A stretch of 64,000 bases of DNA, taken from positions 1,302,001 through 1,366,000 of the forward strand of contig CM022368.1 in assembly GCA_011800155.1 (NCBI GenBank), in the 5' to 3' direction. Numbering within the stretch: the stretch's first letter is position 1; each line of letters begins with the position of its first letter. Positions 35,253 to 46,991 of the stretch are shown here, one piece after another. The stretch comes from Flammulina velutipes. Lineage: Eukaryota > Basidiomycota > Agaricomycetes > Agaricales > Physalacriaceae. The notes beneath the pieces were generated by a model. The model made no database searches. It was given only the letters and a program-made list of their open reading frames with translations, and was not told the origin of the DNA. The position numbers and the translations under genes are program-made.

Positions 35253-37152
35253 ATGAAGGCCGTCAATTTCTTGCTGCTTGCTCTACCTTTTGCTGTCGCG
35301 GCTCACTACGGCGGTGACCAGGCTATCTTCAACGCTGGTGACTACCTCAGCGACTCGAAGCAGGCCATCCTCGATGGCAAACAGGATCTCGACAAGTGGA
35401 TGCACGATGGGAAGGAGTTTATCAAACAGAACCACTTGCTTTGTGAGCGCCTGCGTTTTTTGGCAATGGAGATACTTAAATACGTCCAGATGAACTCGTT
35501 TCGCATCCTTCCTTCGAGCAGCATAAGCTGAGGGTTACCGAACCCGACCTTTGTGACTCTTCAGTGAAACAATATTCCGGTTACCTTGACATTGCTTCGG
35601 ACAAGCACTTATTCTTCTGGTGAGTTTGCTCTGGATAGTGTGTGCCCTCCTTCCTAATGCTAAATAGGTTCTTTGAATCGCGCAACGCGCCCAAGGATGC
35701 CCCTCTGCTTCTTTGGCTAAATGGCGGCCCCGGTTGCAGTTCCACCACTGGACTTTTGTTCGAACTTGGACCATGCAGTGTATCCGACGACGGAGCCAAC
35801 ACAACCTTCAACAAGTACAGCTGGAACACCCACGCCAACATTCTCTTCCTTGACCAGCCAGTCAACGTTGGTTTCTCTTACGCCGATGGCGATACCAAGG
35901 TCGACACCAGCCCCGTCGCTGGCAAGGACGTTTATGCCTTCCTCCAGCTGTTCCTCAACCGTTTCCCCGAATACTCTACCCAACCGTTCCATATCGCTGC
36001 AGAGAGTTACGGAGGCACTTACGCGCCCAACATCGCCAACGTTGTGTACAAGGCTAACAAGGTTCTCTCGCTGGCACCGAGTCCCAGGATCAAGCGTGTC
36101 AATTTGGCTTCCATCGTCCTCGCGAATGGCTTGACTGATCCATACATTCAATTTGGTTCAGTGGCGGATTATGTCTGCGATGGCCCCTTCCCTGTTTATG
36201 ATGACCCAGAAGGTGCCCAATGCCAGTCATTGAGGTCCAAGATTCCTACTTGCCAGAGGCTCATCAAATCTTGTTACAACTTTGGATCCAAGTTCACCTG
36301 CGTTCCAGCGATACTTTACTGTAACTCTCAAATCTTTGGCCCTCTGATGCGTAAGTCTCAACTGGAGTCATTACTCGATTCTCAACATTTTGCCCACCGC
36401 AGAAACTGGCCTCAATCCTTATGACGTACGGCGCACTTGCGATCACAGCAAGGATGGGGACCTCTGCTACAAGCAGATGGATTGGATCGATACCTGGATG
36501 AACAACCCAAGTCATAAAGCAGCTCTTGGAGTTAACCCCGAGATGAAATTTGCATCCTGCAATATGGAGGTAAACCAAGCATTCGCTATGCAAGGCGACG
36601 GCATGCATAACAGTGCAATCTTACTTCCCGAATTGATCGAGGATGGGGTGAAGCTGCTGGTATATGCTGGGAACGCCGGTGAGTTCTCTCGACGTCAGGT
36701 CGATCTTGACTTACTTACACCTTGGTTAGATATGATGTGCAATTATATGGTCTGCCATCACCATGGGTGACTACATGATTAGACTGACCTTCGTAATTAG
36801 GGGAATGAACGCTGGGTCGAAGAGCTGGATACGGTCTTCACAGAAGAGTTCTTGAGCGCCGCTGCGGTCCCTTGGATTACGGTGGACTCTGGCAAGAAGG
36901 CTGGTACTGTTCGTAGTGCAGGTGGTGCTGGATTCACTTCTGGTAACATCACATACGTCAATGTTCATGATGCTGGGTACGTGATTTCTCTGGTTGGTAT
37001 TCAAATCAACTCATCGTTACCCAGTCATATGGTCCCCTACGACCAACCTGAGGCGGCTCTTGTATGTCCTTTTTGTTCATCACTCTACTCAGAATATTCA
37101 ACTCTCTCAGGATCTTATCACCCGCTGGATCTTGGATGTACCTTTGTCTTGA
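35253..37152 (+). CDS. Serine carboxypeptidase, carboxypeptidase Y type (S10)
   Basis: Vacuolar or secreted exopeptidase removing C-terminal residues. The ATG has a good context (CACCATGAAGG). MKAVNFLLLALPFAVAA is a signal peptide, followed by a propeptide of about 70 residues. The mature enzyme starts near VKQYSGYLDI. Then HLFFWFFESRN, LLLWLNGGPGCSS, NILFLDQPVNVGFSYAD, and catalytic Ser in AESYGGTYAP. Next come CYKQMDWIDTWMNN, catalytic Asp in LVYAGNADMMCN (split by an intron), and catalytic His in VHDAGHMVPYDQP. The C-terminus is DLITRWILDVPLS after the last intron. Paired cysteines in CYNFGSKFTCVPAILYC match CPY. The complete triad suggests an active enzyme. Confidence 0.95.
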
Positions 37153-37309
37153 ACAGCCAACAACAATATCTCTCGGACAGCTCCTCCTGCTGAGTTCCTC
37201 ACTGTTTTTCTTAGAGCTGATAAATAATTTCGCCAGCTTTGCGTTACGTATCGATTCTGTTGATCACCATACATCGATGAATTTCAATCGAGGTTTAAAT
37301 GCACAGGAA

Positions 37310-40300
37310 TCATCCTCTCCCTACGTATCTCTGTTTGTCGTAATCCTTCCATAGAGCCTTCATGACGACTTTCCCTTCTGCATCCAAGGATGCTACCATG
37401 AGGGCATTGCGATCGTGTTCGTTCACGATAGCACAGAGCGCAAACAGACCGGGTTGCAGTTCCTTATGCACACTGGTGGGTACGACGCACAGAGGATTCG
37501 TAGCGGCCTCGATGTATGCCGTCAACACGAAAGCGGCGTGTTTTGAGAACGGCTTGGATAGCGACTCTGCTTTGGGACCTTCACTTCCCGTGGAGTACGT
37601 CCTGATGATAGTTTTTGATAATAGGCTCTCCAAAAGTCGAGATAGAGCTTTCGCTTCCTCTACGTCTAGAGGGTCACGCGCGTTCCACCAGACAGGACAA
37701 TTATCTGACAAGATCGAGCTATGTTGCCCTCCCAGCTGTGCTTTGGAGCGCCGCAAGAGTAAGAGCAGCTTGCGCAAGGCTTGCCCGAGGTGGGGAAGAG
37801 ATTGAAGCACCAAGTCGCGCCGATGTCGCACCAGGGCGGTCATGATCGCAATAATGTCATGGAAGACATGTGTCGAGGTATGTTCCTCGTGTGTTTGGGA
37901 GCCGGATAGCAGGCTCGATATGATAGACCATATCGCATTGACGTCTACGGAGCGCAGAATCGCCGCCTTGTCAAGTTGGCGTCAACACATATAACCATTG
38001 GTGACTAGTAGACTCACCTTTTCTCGGCAACGGTAAAGTGCCAGGCGACACACCTCAGTCCTAACAGAGGAGTTGCATAGCATTGTAGTTTTCCCAAAGG
38101 TTGTTAAGCACATCGTGGCAAATGCTTGTGAATGTTGGAAGGTGTCTAGTAAATGGTAAGCAGAATGTATCAATCGATACACTTGAAGATAGCTACCTCT
38201 CGGATTGTTTTGCAGCATCAATGCGGCAAGAGAAACAATACGGTGGCGTGTCCGTTTGTGTCCGTCCTCAAGCAACTTTTCTTCGACTGATTTCGTGACA
38301 AGGGTGTATTCTTCGGCGGAAAGTCGATGTATTACTTCGGATACGAGACCATCGACGACTGGAGCTGGATAAAAATCAACACGTTGTTCTGAATACTGGA
38401 TGTTCAACTTACTTTCAGATTGCAGTAATGACACGTAGCCTTCCAGCAACACTTCGAGAAGGCGATTACGATGGTCAACTTCTTGAGACAAGCATTCCTC
38501 CTTCAGTACCGAGAATGATGCTTCGACCAGCATTGTCTGGACATGCTCATCTGCTTGGATACACTGGAGCACAAGACGAGGTCCGTACATAACAGACGTG
38601 CCATCTAATTGGTTTATGAGATTGGCACCCAAGACACATTGCAGTAGGACATACTGGTAGGCACGCCTAGCCATCTTCCTAGAATTAGAACATGTTTCCA
38701 ACCTTGAAGTAGACCACCTTGCTCTACCCGGGTGTTAGACGCTTTTGCAGACGCTATGGACGCCACTCGGGGCATTAGTTCATCAACTAATTCGCTATAC
38801 AGGCTGCGTAGGTCTGCACAGGAAGCATCTGTAAAACTGTTGAATGTCAGCCTCGCAATGACTGAGGAGCTGATATAGGGTACCTGGCAGGTGTACGCTC
38901 TCGTGTGAGGATTTCGATTAAAGACTGCAAATAGAGAGCATTGACAGATCCTTTCGCAAATAAATCTGCTTTAGGTTTCACATCTATTGTTGATATGAGC
39001 TCTTTCAGTGGCGGGGCAGTGGCGCCTTGTAAAGTTGCGCTATAAAATATATCAAGACCAGCAAGAGATACCTTGGGTGAGATACGCACGACAGATAGAA
39101 CCTAACAAGATTGAGCGTTGCGTCCGTCAGAGTCGTATTTGTCGTCTGAACAACCAAGAGATGTTTCAATAACGCGGGAATGGTCTCAATCTGGATGAAT
39201 AATGAGTCTCGACATCGTCCACCAACAACAGCGTGGCTTACAGGACGGTCAACAGTCCCGAGATGGGACATCATCCGGAGCGTAAACGTGCGGACTACAC
39301 TCAATTTCATCTCCAAGGCGGGCATGTCGCAAGTCGTTTCAAGCGAAGCGCTGATAATAATGTCTGCGGTACTGGCACGCTTTAGCATGTCGGCTTTCAG
39401 GTGACGAGGGAAGTAATCCGGTGGAAACGAGAGCAAGAGATCGAAAACAGCGACAGCCTTCTCAAAACCTTCAGGCTGAGAAAGATTTGCAGGTTCTTGC
39501 TTGAAGACCGCCGTAGTGATATCAACATAAGCCAAAAGGCTCTCTGTATAACGATGTTCAGGTGATCTGTTTATGGAAAACTGAGAAACATCCGCACCTC
39601 GTACTTTCTGCAACTCCCAGAAATCGGCGGAAGTAATACAGCGCTGGAGAGCATTGTTGGTGGAAGTAGCACTGCGTCCAACAAGAATCTGAATTAAAGA
39701 TTCCATCTGTTGTGGGGATGCCTTGTAGCTACCAGTCGCGTAAGTTAGAGTTAAGAAGTTGACACTCCACCTACTCGATGAGAGGGAGCCATCGCTCGAT
39801 CAGAAGTTGAAGAAATGCTTCACCCTCAGTGCTGCTAGTGGAAGATTCAAGTAGATTCGCAAGACAGTTGATGGCATTGGAAATGCACATGTTCGTGTCG
39901 ACGTGGTCAACTATGTCCAAGAAATAACGAAACTAGGCGAAGAATGATTAGAGAGTCGAAATTTGGAGCTAGAGAACGTACGATCTCCATTGACAGCTCT
40001 GGGTATAGTGGGGACTTATTATTTTCGTCCACGAAAACCAAGAGCTTAGATGTCAATTTAGTACTGGGAGACTCTCTGAGACTATACCTCTGTCGCAGGC
40101 CATACGAAAGGCGAAGAAGGGCAGAGGTTGCCATGGAGGTTGCCCAAATTTCGCCCGAATTCGATGATGACCACTTGTTCAGGAACTTCACGATCGTGTT
40201 TGTGGTGGCAATAACGCTGTCGTACAACTCCCGTAGCGTGTCTCGATAGGCCTGTTGCACGTCAACTGTGGAGTTTTCGAAAAGTAGGGAGGTCAACGCT

Positions 40301-42105
40301 GTGTTGAAAACACGGCATGTCAGGCTGAGGGCAACGCTTGACGCCTCCAGCGCACCAACCAGTTGACTGAGGTTCCCTGAAGCTGAGGTACCTTTCTTCA
40401 AGGCCTTGAGGTGTCCACCCAATGAATCTTCGGCGGCAAGCACTTCACCCCATCGAGCGGAGAGCCGCTCCACGAACATATGTAGTGTGGGCATTATTTG
40501 GGTGGGGGTGATGAAACTTCTAATGCAACGCCCAAGTTGGTCCAGATGGCGAGGCTGCATCAGAGGAGAGACGATTGAAAGTGAAAGTGTTTCCTTCACA
40601 CCACCAGCACCCACCCGAATGTCTTGCAACGGCAGGTTGAGGAGTGCTGATGCGTATTCATTGACGGTCCTTGTCTTCGAATGATACTCCAATATGGCTT
40701 CCAAAAAGGTGTGATATGCTTGAGCACTGGAGGGAATCTTTGTCGTCGGTCAATCAGCGAATACAGAAAACGGAGGTTGAACACGTACAGCTAGAATGTG
40801 GAACAGAATACGAGGCAACGCAGGTCCTAACAAAGTATATTCTACACCGACGATGGCAGTCAGTGTCTCTGTAGCTCGTGCGGCTGCTTTTTGACTGGAT
40901 TCTTTCAATGGTATGAGCAAGGGGTTCAATCTTATAGAAGCTGATTTCGTACCCGTTTCATCGTGATTCTTGAGGGTTTTGATGATGTTGTCAATCATGA
41001 TGCTGAACGACTCTTGGAATTCTTGTTGTCCATTATAGAGAGCGTGGTCCTTGATGACAATGCACAATGCTGACTGGGTGTTCCAATACTGATTCTCTTG
41101 CTGCTTGTCGCTTAGCAGTGACTGCGTGGATAGAAAGAAACGCAGAGCCGATGTACGTATGTCCTCGATCCCGCCGAATGCATGATGGCCAGAGCCCTGT
41201 CCAAAAAGAGCACCACGGAAATGTTTGACTGCCGTTATGTAGGCCGAGAAAAGTCGAGGAAGAATATTTGGCGGAGCGCCTCGCAGGGCATCGAAGAATA
41301 TTTTGTCGTCCTCATTTAATTGTCGTAATATGTCAAGGTTGAAAAGGATATCAACACCTGCTTCATACGCCTTGGCTAAAGCTGGCAGTGGCTTCTCCTC
41401 GATGTCTGCAAGACAGGCTGTCCATGAGATCAAGTACGTTTGCGCAAAGGTCGTATATATCTATGGAAATATGAGTACGGAGCATTTATAGTGGTTTACA
41501 CCCACCTTCTTTTTCGAAGAAGAATTGCTCAGTGATGATCTGAATGAATTGACAATCCATATACATAGCTGGCTGAGATTGTCGCACAACTCGACATTTG
41601 TCAGGGCGGAGACCAGTGCTCCAAAGCATTCGAGCAGGACTTCGGTGTTGAATTTACGAACGGCGAAAGGCCATAGAATCGACAGAGTTTTACAGGCATG
41701 GGACAATAACTCGATCCGTATGTGTCCGTCCAGATCGCTCAAATTACCAAGAAGGGAGATGAGTGGATTTGAGAGGGAGGTGCGGTTCAGCAATGGAGGG
41801 AGCCATGTTTTCAGAGGGATTTGGGGATTTGAGATGACTTGGTACAGCAGCTCCCAGAGCTTGGGTTCTAATACGCTGTATTAACTGTTAAAGTCCTTGT
41901 TTATATATATTGGAAGAGCGACGAACCTGGCACTGTCCTTATGGAATTTTGAGATGATCCAGTCTGTGATGACTTGATCTTTGCGAGGGACAAGTAACGA
42001 ATTATCCTTCCATCCGCTACTCGCAATCTCTAATTTTGAAAGGCCGTTTGGCACAGGGGGGTCGGAGGAAGCCTTCAAGGCGCGTATGAAATCATGGGAG
42101 GACAT
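37310..42105 (-). CDS. URB2: URB2/NPA2-like nucleolar ribosome biogenesis protein
   Basis: Required for early pre-60S assembly and 27S pre-rRNA processing in yeast. A large protein of roughly 1400 residues in about ten exons, built of helical repeats with little sequence landmark over the first 1200 residues. The last 180 residues carry the diagnostic Urb2/Npa2 C-terminal domain: LVRHRRDLVLQSLPHLGQAL, CPVWWNARDPLDVEEAKALSRLL, SLSKPFSKHAAFVLTAYI, LQPGLFALCAIVNEHDRNALMVASLDAEGK, and KALWKDYDKQRYVGRG at the very end. The N-terminus is MSSHDFIRALKASSDPP. Convergent with carboxypeptidase Y (157 bp apart). The middle exons need cDNA to confirm. Confidence 0.85.
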
Positions 42106-42278
42106 GAAGATTGATCAACCATTTTTTTGCAGTTCGGCCCAGTCGGACCGGTGATAAATGTACTTAAGTATGTGCAAAGCGAACACTCAAGATACACTGC
42201 TAGTAAGTAGGGAAACTAGGATATAAAGTACGCGAGTAAACAAACATTGACGACAAGGCGTTTGGCGTTGTGGGTATT

Positions 42279-43631
42279 CTATGAAGGCGAAGGTAACATT
42301 TGCGGGTTGAAGTCTCCATCTTCATCATCGGCAGTTCGTCTTCTCTTCGTCCTCTTTGCAGAACCCTTCCCGGTGGGAGAGCTACCTCGCATTTCGTTGA
42401 TGTACTCCACTGCCCACCTCCCACAGAATCCGTTCAGCTTGAGCTCCGGGAACGCCGCTTTGAATGCGGTGCGCAGTGCCTTGACCTCCGAATGTAATTG
42501 CGTATGGTCAAGTCCGTCTAGGCGCCTGAAATGGGCGAAAGTGAGGACGGCAAGAAGCTCCATAGGACTGATCCTCTTGGCCTTCCCATTCGGCTTCAGT
42601 CCCATTTCAGCCACGGCGCCGACACTTTTGCGTATCTTCTGCTGGAGGTCAGAGGATATTTCATCATCAACTTGCAACCACCGCTCTAGTTGATGACTGT
42701 CTGTCACGTTGGACAACCAGTCCATCCTATCAATGGCATGTACCACATGCGCTATGACACGGAAATCGGCTGCACGTTTCTTCTCGAACGGAAGATTCTG
42801 CACAGCATCGTCGCCCGCTAGGTCCCTCACAAATCTGCACCTGGGGCTATCCAAGGCCTGCAGCTTCTCTGAAGGAGTCAAGGCCACGCCGAGCTGGACG
42901 CGTTGGAAGATATCGCGCTCATTCTGTCCGCTAAGATCAGAATACTCCACGCATACGATCTGTTTGTAGGCAAAGAGGCGACGATACTGTTCGGGCAAGA
43001 GCTTCTTCTTTGTATCTCCCGGTGGTGTTTTGTAGTAGAGACGCTGGTTCGTATCGGGGTCGATGAGTGGAATTTGGCCGTCCATAAAAAGAAGAATCGA
43101 AGTCAGGCGCTGTTTGCCATCGATACAAGTTTTGGTTTCCGCTCCGTCCTCTTTCACGTTGGAAGCTGTTACAAACACGCCGAAATGGTGAGGGAAGAGG
43201 TGCGAGTGTCAAGTGAAGGTGAGGCGTGAGTGGACATCAAAGAAATGGACAGATGGTTAGCTTGCAATGGGCATACATAGGCATAAGAAACTTGCCAAAA
43301 ATTACGGGTGGCACGTAGAAGTTGCGCAGGATGGAGTCAATGAGGCGCGTTTGTTTGTCTTTCGACCACACAACGTCGCGTTGATACTCGGGATCAAGGA
43401 TTATATCGCCGGTATGGATTTGATCTGAAAAGCGAAGAAAGAGTTAACGAGAGTGTACAGAAGATACATGGGAAACGGGGGAGAGGGCGCACCATAAAGA
43501 GCTTGCGCGGTGTATGTTGTCGCGCGCGACGGCTTTAGCGCGTTTGTGATACGAAATTCTCCGTCTTCGCCACCAAAGTCATCTCCAGAATCCGAGTCTT
43601 CAGCAGCTAGAGATTTTCTTTTCGGAGGCAT
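42279..43631 (-). CDS. DUF262 (GmrSD N-terminal / ParB-like) domain protein
   Basis: Start MPPKRKSLAAEDSDSGDDFGG, a basic then acidic N-terminus. After an intron, ILDPEYQRDVVWSKDKQTRLIDSILRNFYVPPVIF, then TKTCIDGKQRLTSILLFMDG, the DGQQR-type motif with the residues that in bacterial DUF262 proteins bind or hydrolyse nucleotides. Further on, YKQIVCVEYSDLSGQNERDIFQRVQLGVALTPSEKLQA and a helical domain. The C-terminal 40 residues (KRTKRRR, then acidic) look like a nuclear signal. DUF262 is best known from bacterial DNA-defence enzymes such as GmrSD; many Agaricomycetes have intron-containing copies of unknown role. Divergent from UBA3 with 99 bp between start codons, so likely co-expressed. Confidence 0.9.
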
Positions 43632-43730
43632 GAGAAACGATGGAGGGAAGCGACAAGGTTCGCGTCACACGGACGTCACAGGAGATCAGTCAGAACTTGT
43701 CTTTCTTCCAGCATCATTCTTCTCTTCAAA

Positions 43731-45368
43731 ATGGCCACATTATCTGAACCAAATGCTATAGTTGACTGGCCCAATCGCTATGCTCATTTAGATCAAGTCC
43801 TTGATGCTCCAGGTCCACGCACAGACCCTGCCTTCACACCAGGAGACGCGGTACGCCACGCATGCACGTCAAATCCTGATATCCTGATACCGCGCTGCAG
43901 GTCAAGGGCTTTCTGCGTACAGAGGCTAAGATCCTTGTAATCGGCGCTGGAGGCCTAGGATGCGAAATCCTCGCCAACCTCGCCTTGACAGGCTTCAAGG
44001 ACATTCACGTTATTGACATGGACACCATAGACATCAGTAATTTGAACAGACAATTCCTCTTTAGGTGCGTCCTCGTATCTCGTGCTCTGGTACATACTCA
44101 CTAGTCCTAGATCCAAGGATATTGGAAACTCCAAAGCGAATGCTGCTGCTGAATTCATCATGAAGCGAGTTCCTGGAGTCAAGGTTACACCGTACGTGTC
44201 ACGAGACTGACAGAAGGCAATCCGACCAACAAAACTCACAGATACTTTGGAAAAATCCAGGACAAGGATGACGAATATTACATGCAATTTAGTCTGGTAA
44301 TCTGTGGGCTTGATTCTGTCGAGGCGCGTCGTTGGATGAACGCTACTCTCGTCAATCTTGTAGACCCAGAAAATCCAGAGAGCATGAAACCTATGATCGA
44401 TGGTGGAACGGAAGGTACGCTGATAACTTAACTAGCAATGTATAGCTCAACCGTCGACTTCAGGATTCAGAGGCCAGGCTCGCGTCATTTTACCAACTAT
44501 AACTTCGTGTTATGAGTGCTCCCTCGACATGCTGAACAAGCAAACCGTGTTCCCAATATGCACCATCGCCAATACTCCGCGTCTACCAGAACACTGCATT
44601 GAATGGGCCTCCGTTCTAGAATGGCCGCGTCTGCGAGGCGGTATGTGTCGCGTTGTTTCCGCTAACATACCTATTGACATCTACGAATAGACAAAAAGAT
44701 GGACACCGACGACCCAGACCATATCAACTGGCTCTATACGAAAGCGTTGGCGCGGGCTAAAGAGTTCAATATAGAAGGAGTAACTTGGTCTACAACACAA
44801 GGAGTGGTTAAGCATATCATTCCGGCAATTGCTTCCACGAATGCAATTATTGCTGGTATGTCCCCTCCACCATGTCCATCCAGAACCAATTCTCATTTTA
44901 ATAAAAGCGGCCTGCTGCAACGAGGCATTCAAGATCGCTACTACGTCTGCAGCCTACTTGAACAATTATTTCATGCTCATCGGGACGGAAGGTGTATACT
45001 CATACACATTTGAACACGAGAAGCGACCCGATTGCCCAGTATGTGGTGGCGAGGCGGTGGATATCACGATCAGCTCCGAGGCTACTGTTGAGGAGCTCAT
45101 CGAGCTGTTAACCGAAAAGCAGGATATGTATGCAAACATTTCTATTCATTTTTCAAAGCTAGCTGACATCCGTCCCAGCCAAATCAAGAAGCCTTCATTG
45201 TCCACACCGACGTCCCAGATTTACTTCCAAGCTCCTCCGCAGCTGGAGGCTGCTACACGCCCAAATCTTACCAAGAAGGTTTCAGAATTAGTGTCTCATG
45301 GGGGAGAGGTCACAGTTACTGCTACGACCCTTCCTTTCAGTCTTTCGTTACGCATTTTGTACAGTTAA
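43731..45368 (+). CDS. UBA3: NEDD8-activating enzyme E1 catalytic subunit UBA3
   Basis: With ULA1/APPBP1 it adenylates NEDD8 and passes it to UBC12, for attachment to cullins. Start [17 protein letters not shown]. The ATP-binding [22 protein letters not shown], then [38 protein letters not shown] and [16 protein letters not shown]. The zinc-site C..C in TSCYECSLD pairs with CPVCGG later. The thioester Cys is in [18 protein letters not shown]. Then [38 protein letters not shown] and [21 protein letters not shown] ubiquitin-fold C-terminal domain ends [12 protein letters not shown]. Around nine introns of 50-60 nt. A cullin in the same window would be its downstream target. Confidence 0.95.
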
Positions 45369-45517
45369 TTCTTGTTTCAGCAGTTGCATCTGTACCATAC
45401 TATACATAGAAAACACAACCAATCAGTACTCCAGTGTCCACGACTCTCCACGGATTGTTCAAGGTCAAAGTTACTTAACTCGGATCGGAGTTCCGGTCAT
45501 CTTGCACCCGAACGCCC

Positions 45518-45870
45518 ATGTCCGTAAGAAGATCAGGACTGCAGAGGGATGTATTGAGCCTCTATAGACGGTCAGTTGGTGTTTGCCATGTCAGAGCGAC
45601 GAGTCACTCACTGTGTATAGAGCTCTCCGCATGGTCCAAAACAAGCCCGTCGAGACGCGTCCCAAGTTTTCGTTATTTGTTCGATACACTTTCCACCAGA
45701 ACGCGACTAAGGTCTCCCCACGCAATCTCAGCTATATCGAGCATTTATTGAGGCAGGGAAAGAAGCAGGTTGAGATGTATGAAGATCACGCTGTCAAGGA
45801 TTGCTGGGTATCTGGGGACATGAGGGCATGGGAGGCTAGTAGTGCAAATTTACAACGAAGAGTGTCATAA
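45518..45870 (+). CDS. LYR-motif protein, likely succinate dehydrogenase assembly factor 1
   Basis: Start MSVRRSGLQRDVLSLYRR, whose LYR triplet ends the first exon; an intron of about 50 nt joins it to ALRMVQNKPVETRPKFSLFVRYTFHQN. Then VSPRNLSYIEHLLRQGKKQVEMYED and a short tail. About 100 residues. The LYR motif, the following basic/aromatic F..FVR.TF pattern and the length fit SDHAF1/Sdh6, a mitochondrial matrix factor that helps place Fe-S clusters in succinate dehydrogenase subunit 2. Another small LYR protein of complex I type is less likely because of the RPKF..FVR segment. Lies between UBA3 and the convergent SRP receptor gene. Confidence 0.85.
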
Positions 45871-45974
45871 CCTTTCGCTTTCCTCAACAGAGACACTTGT
45901 ACATTTCAAGTTTGACCAAGGAGTGGTGCGTGGCGCAAAGCAGTTGTCAGTGACATGACATCGAATAGGATAGA

Positions 45975-46893
45975 CTACATATTCTCCAATAATATTTCAC
46001 GCAGAGATGCTAACCCATCCTTGATAGACGTTCCAACAAATATGCTCTCGCCTCCTTCCCATTCAGAAAACGAGAAAGTAGAACCAGAGCATTCCAGTCC
46101 ACCCATGTCCGTCTTTTCCTCCTCCGCGTCAATCTTTTCTACTCCTAAACTGCCAGATTGAGCAGCACGGCGCCTCTCCAGCTCTCTTTCCAGCACCGTG
46201 CGGACCCTGTTTACGGCCAATGATCCAACCGAGTCACTCGAGGCCGTCGTGGTCTTCAAAAGGTCACATTTGTGTGCCAGAATTAAAAGTGTAGGCAGTG
46301 ATTGGGAAGGAGGGAAGTTCGTGAGTGAATGCATTATGCTGTGCAAGTGCCTGATACAATAAGCTGGAGGTATTGACACGAAAACAATGGAAACTCACTC
46401 TGCTACCGCTGCCGCATTTCGAGAGATGGTACTGGCGTCAACCACGAATGCGACAATCTTGGCGTCGCCTATATGGTCACGGAACTGGTCGCGGATTCTG
46501 GGATGTCCGGGTATATCCAAGATAGTAATAGCTTTCGCATCTGACAATTTAAAGGTCGACACGTTGGTCTGTAGTGATGTGTGGCTCGGAAGAGTCGAGT
46601 TGTACACGAGCTATAAGACTTATTCAGTGCACTGTATTAATGCGGAGTAGGTTAATTACCGAAGAAAATATAGATGTTTTTCCAGAGTCTGCGGTTCCAA
46701 CTAACAGTAAAGAGTTTCCCTTCCGAGCACTGGATTTACGACGGGATAATAGGATGACTAGGTGCCTTTTAGTACAGGATAGAAAGAATACATTTTATAA
46801 CACACCTAAGAGAATTATGACAACGGCAACAACGAATGAGCCTGCAATGAGGTAGGGAGATGCCACCAGCGTCTTCAAATCATCGTGGTCCAT
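45975..46893 (-). CDS. Signal recognition particle receptor beta subunit (small GTPase)
   Basis: Anchors the SRP receptor to the ER membrane. The first exon, MDHDDLKTLVASPYLIAGS followed by FVVAVVIIL, gives an N-terminal membrane anchor. After an intron, LLSRRKSSARKGNSLLLVG then TADSGKTS (P-loop G..DSGKT), VYNSTLPSHTSLQTNVS (switch I Thr), ITILDIPGHPRIRDQF (G3, DxxGH), VAFVVDAS, LLILAHKCDLL (G4, here HKCD) and FVGTSIKDGLASLREILLENM at the end (G5-like TS). A low-complexity insert of about 50 residues after VERELERRRAAQ is unusual in length. Divergent from UTP21 with 98 bp between ATGs. Confidence 0.9.
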
Positions 46894-46991
46894 GGTCAAG
46901 ACGGTCCGGTCCCGATCAAGACAGAAATTTTGATCTTTCTCTCCTACCACTATCTTTTAAAAAAACTCTGAATTGAGTTTCGAAGGTCAAC

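Noticed and set aside
42247..42693. 148-residue plus-strand frame
   Set aside because: Antisense to the DUF262 coding sequence with no homology; a mirror of its codons.
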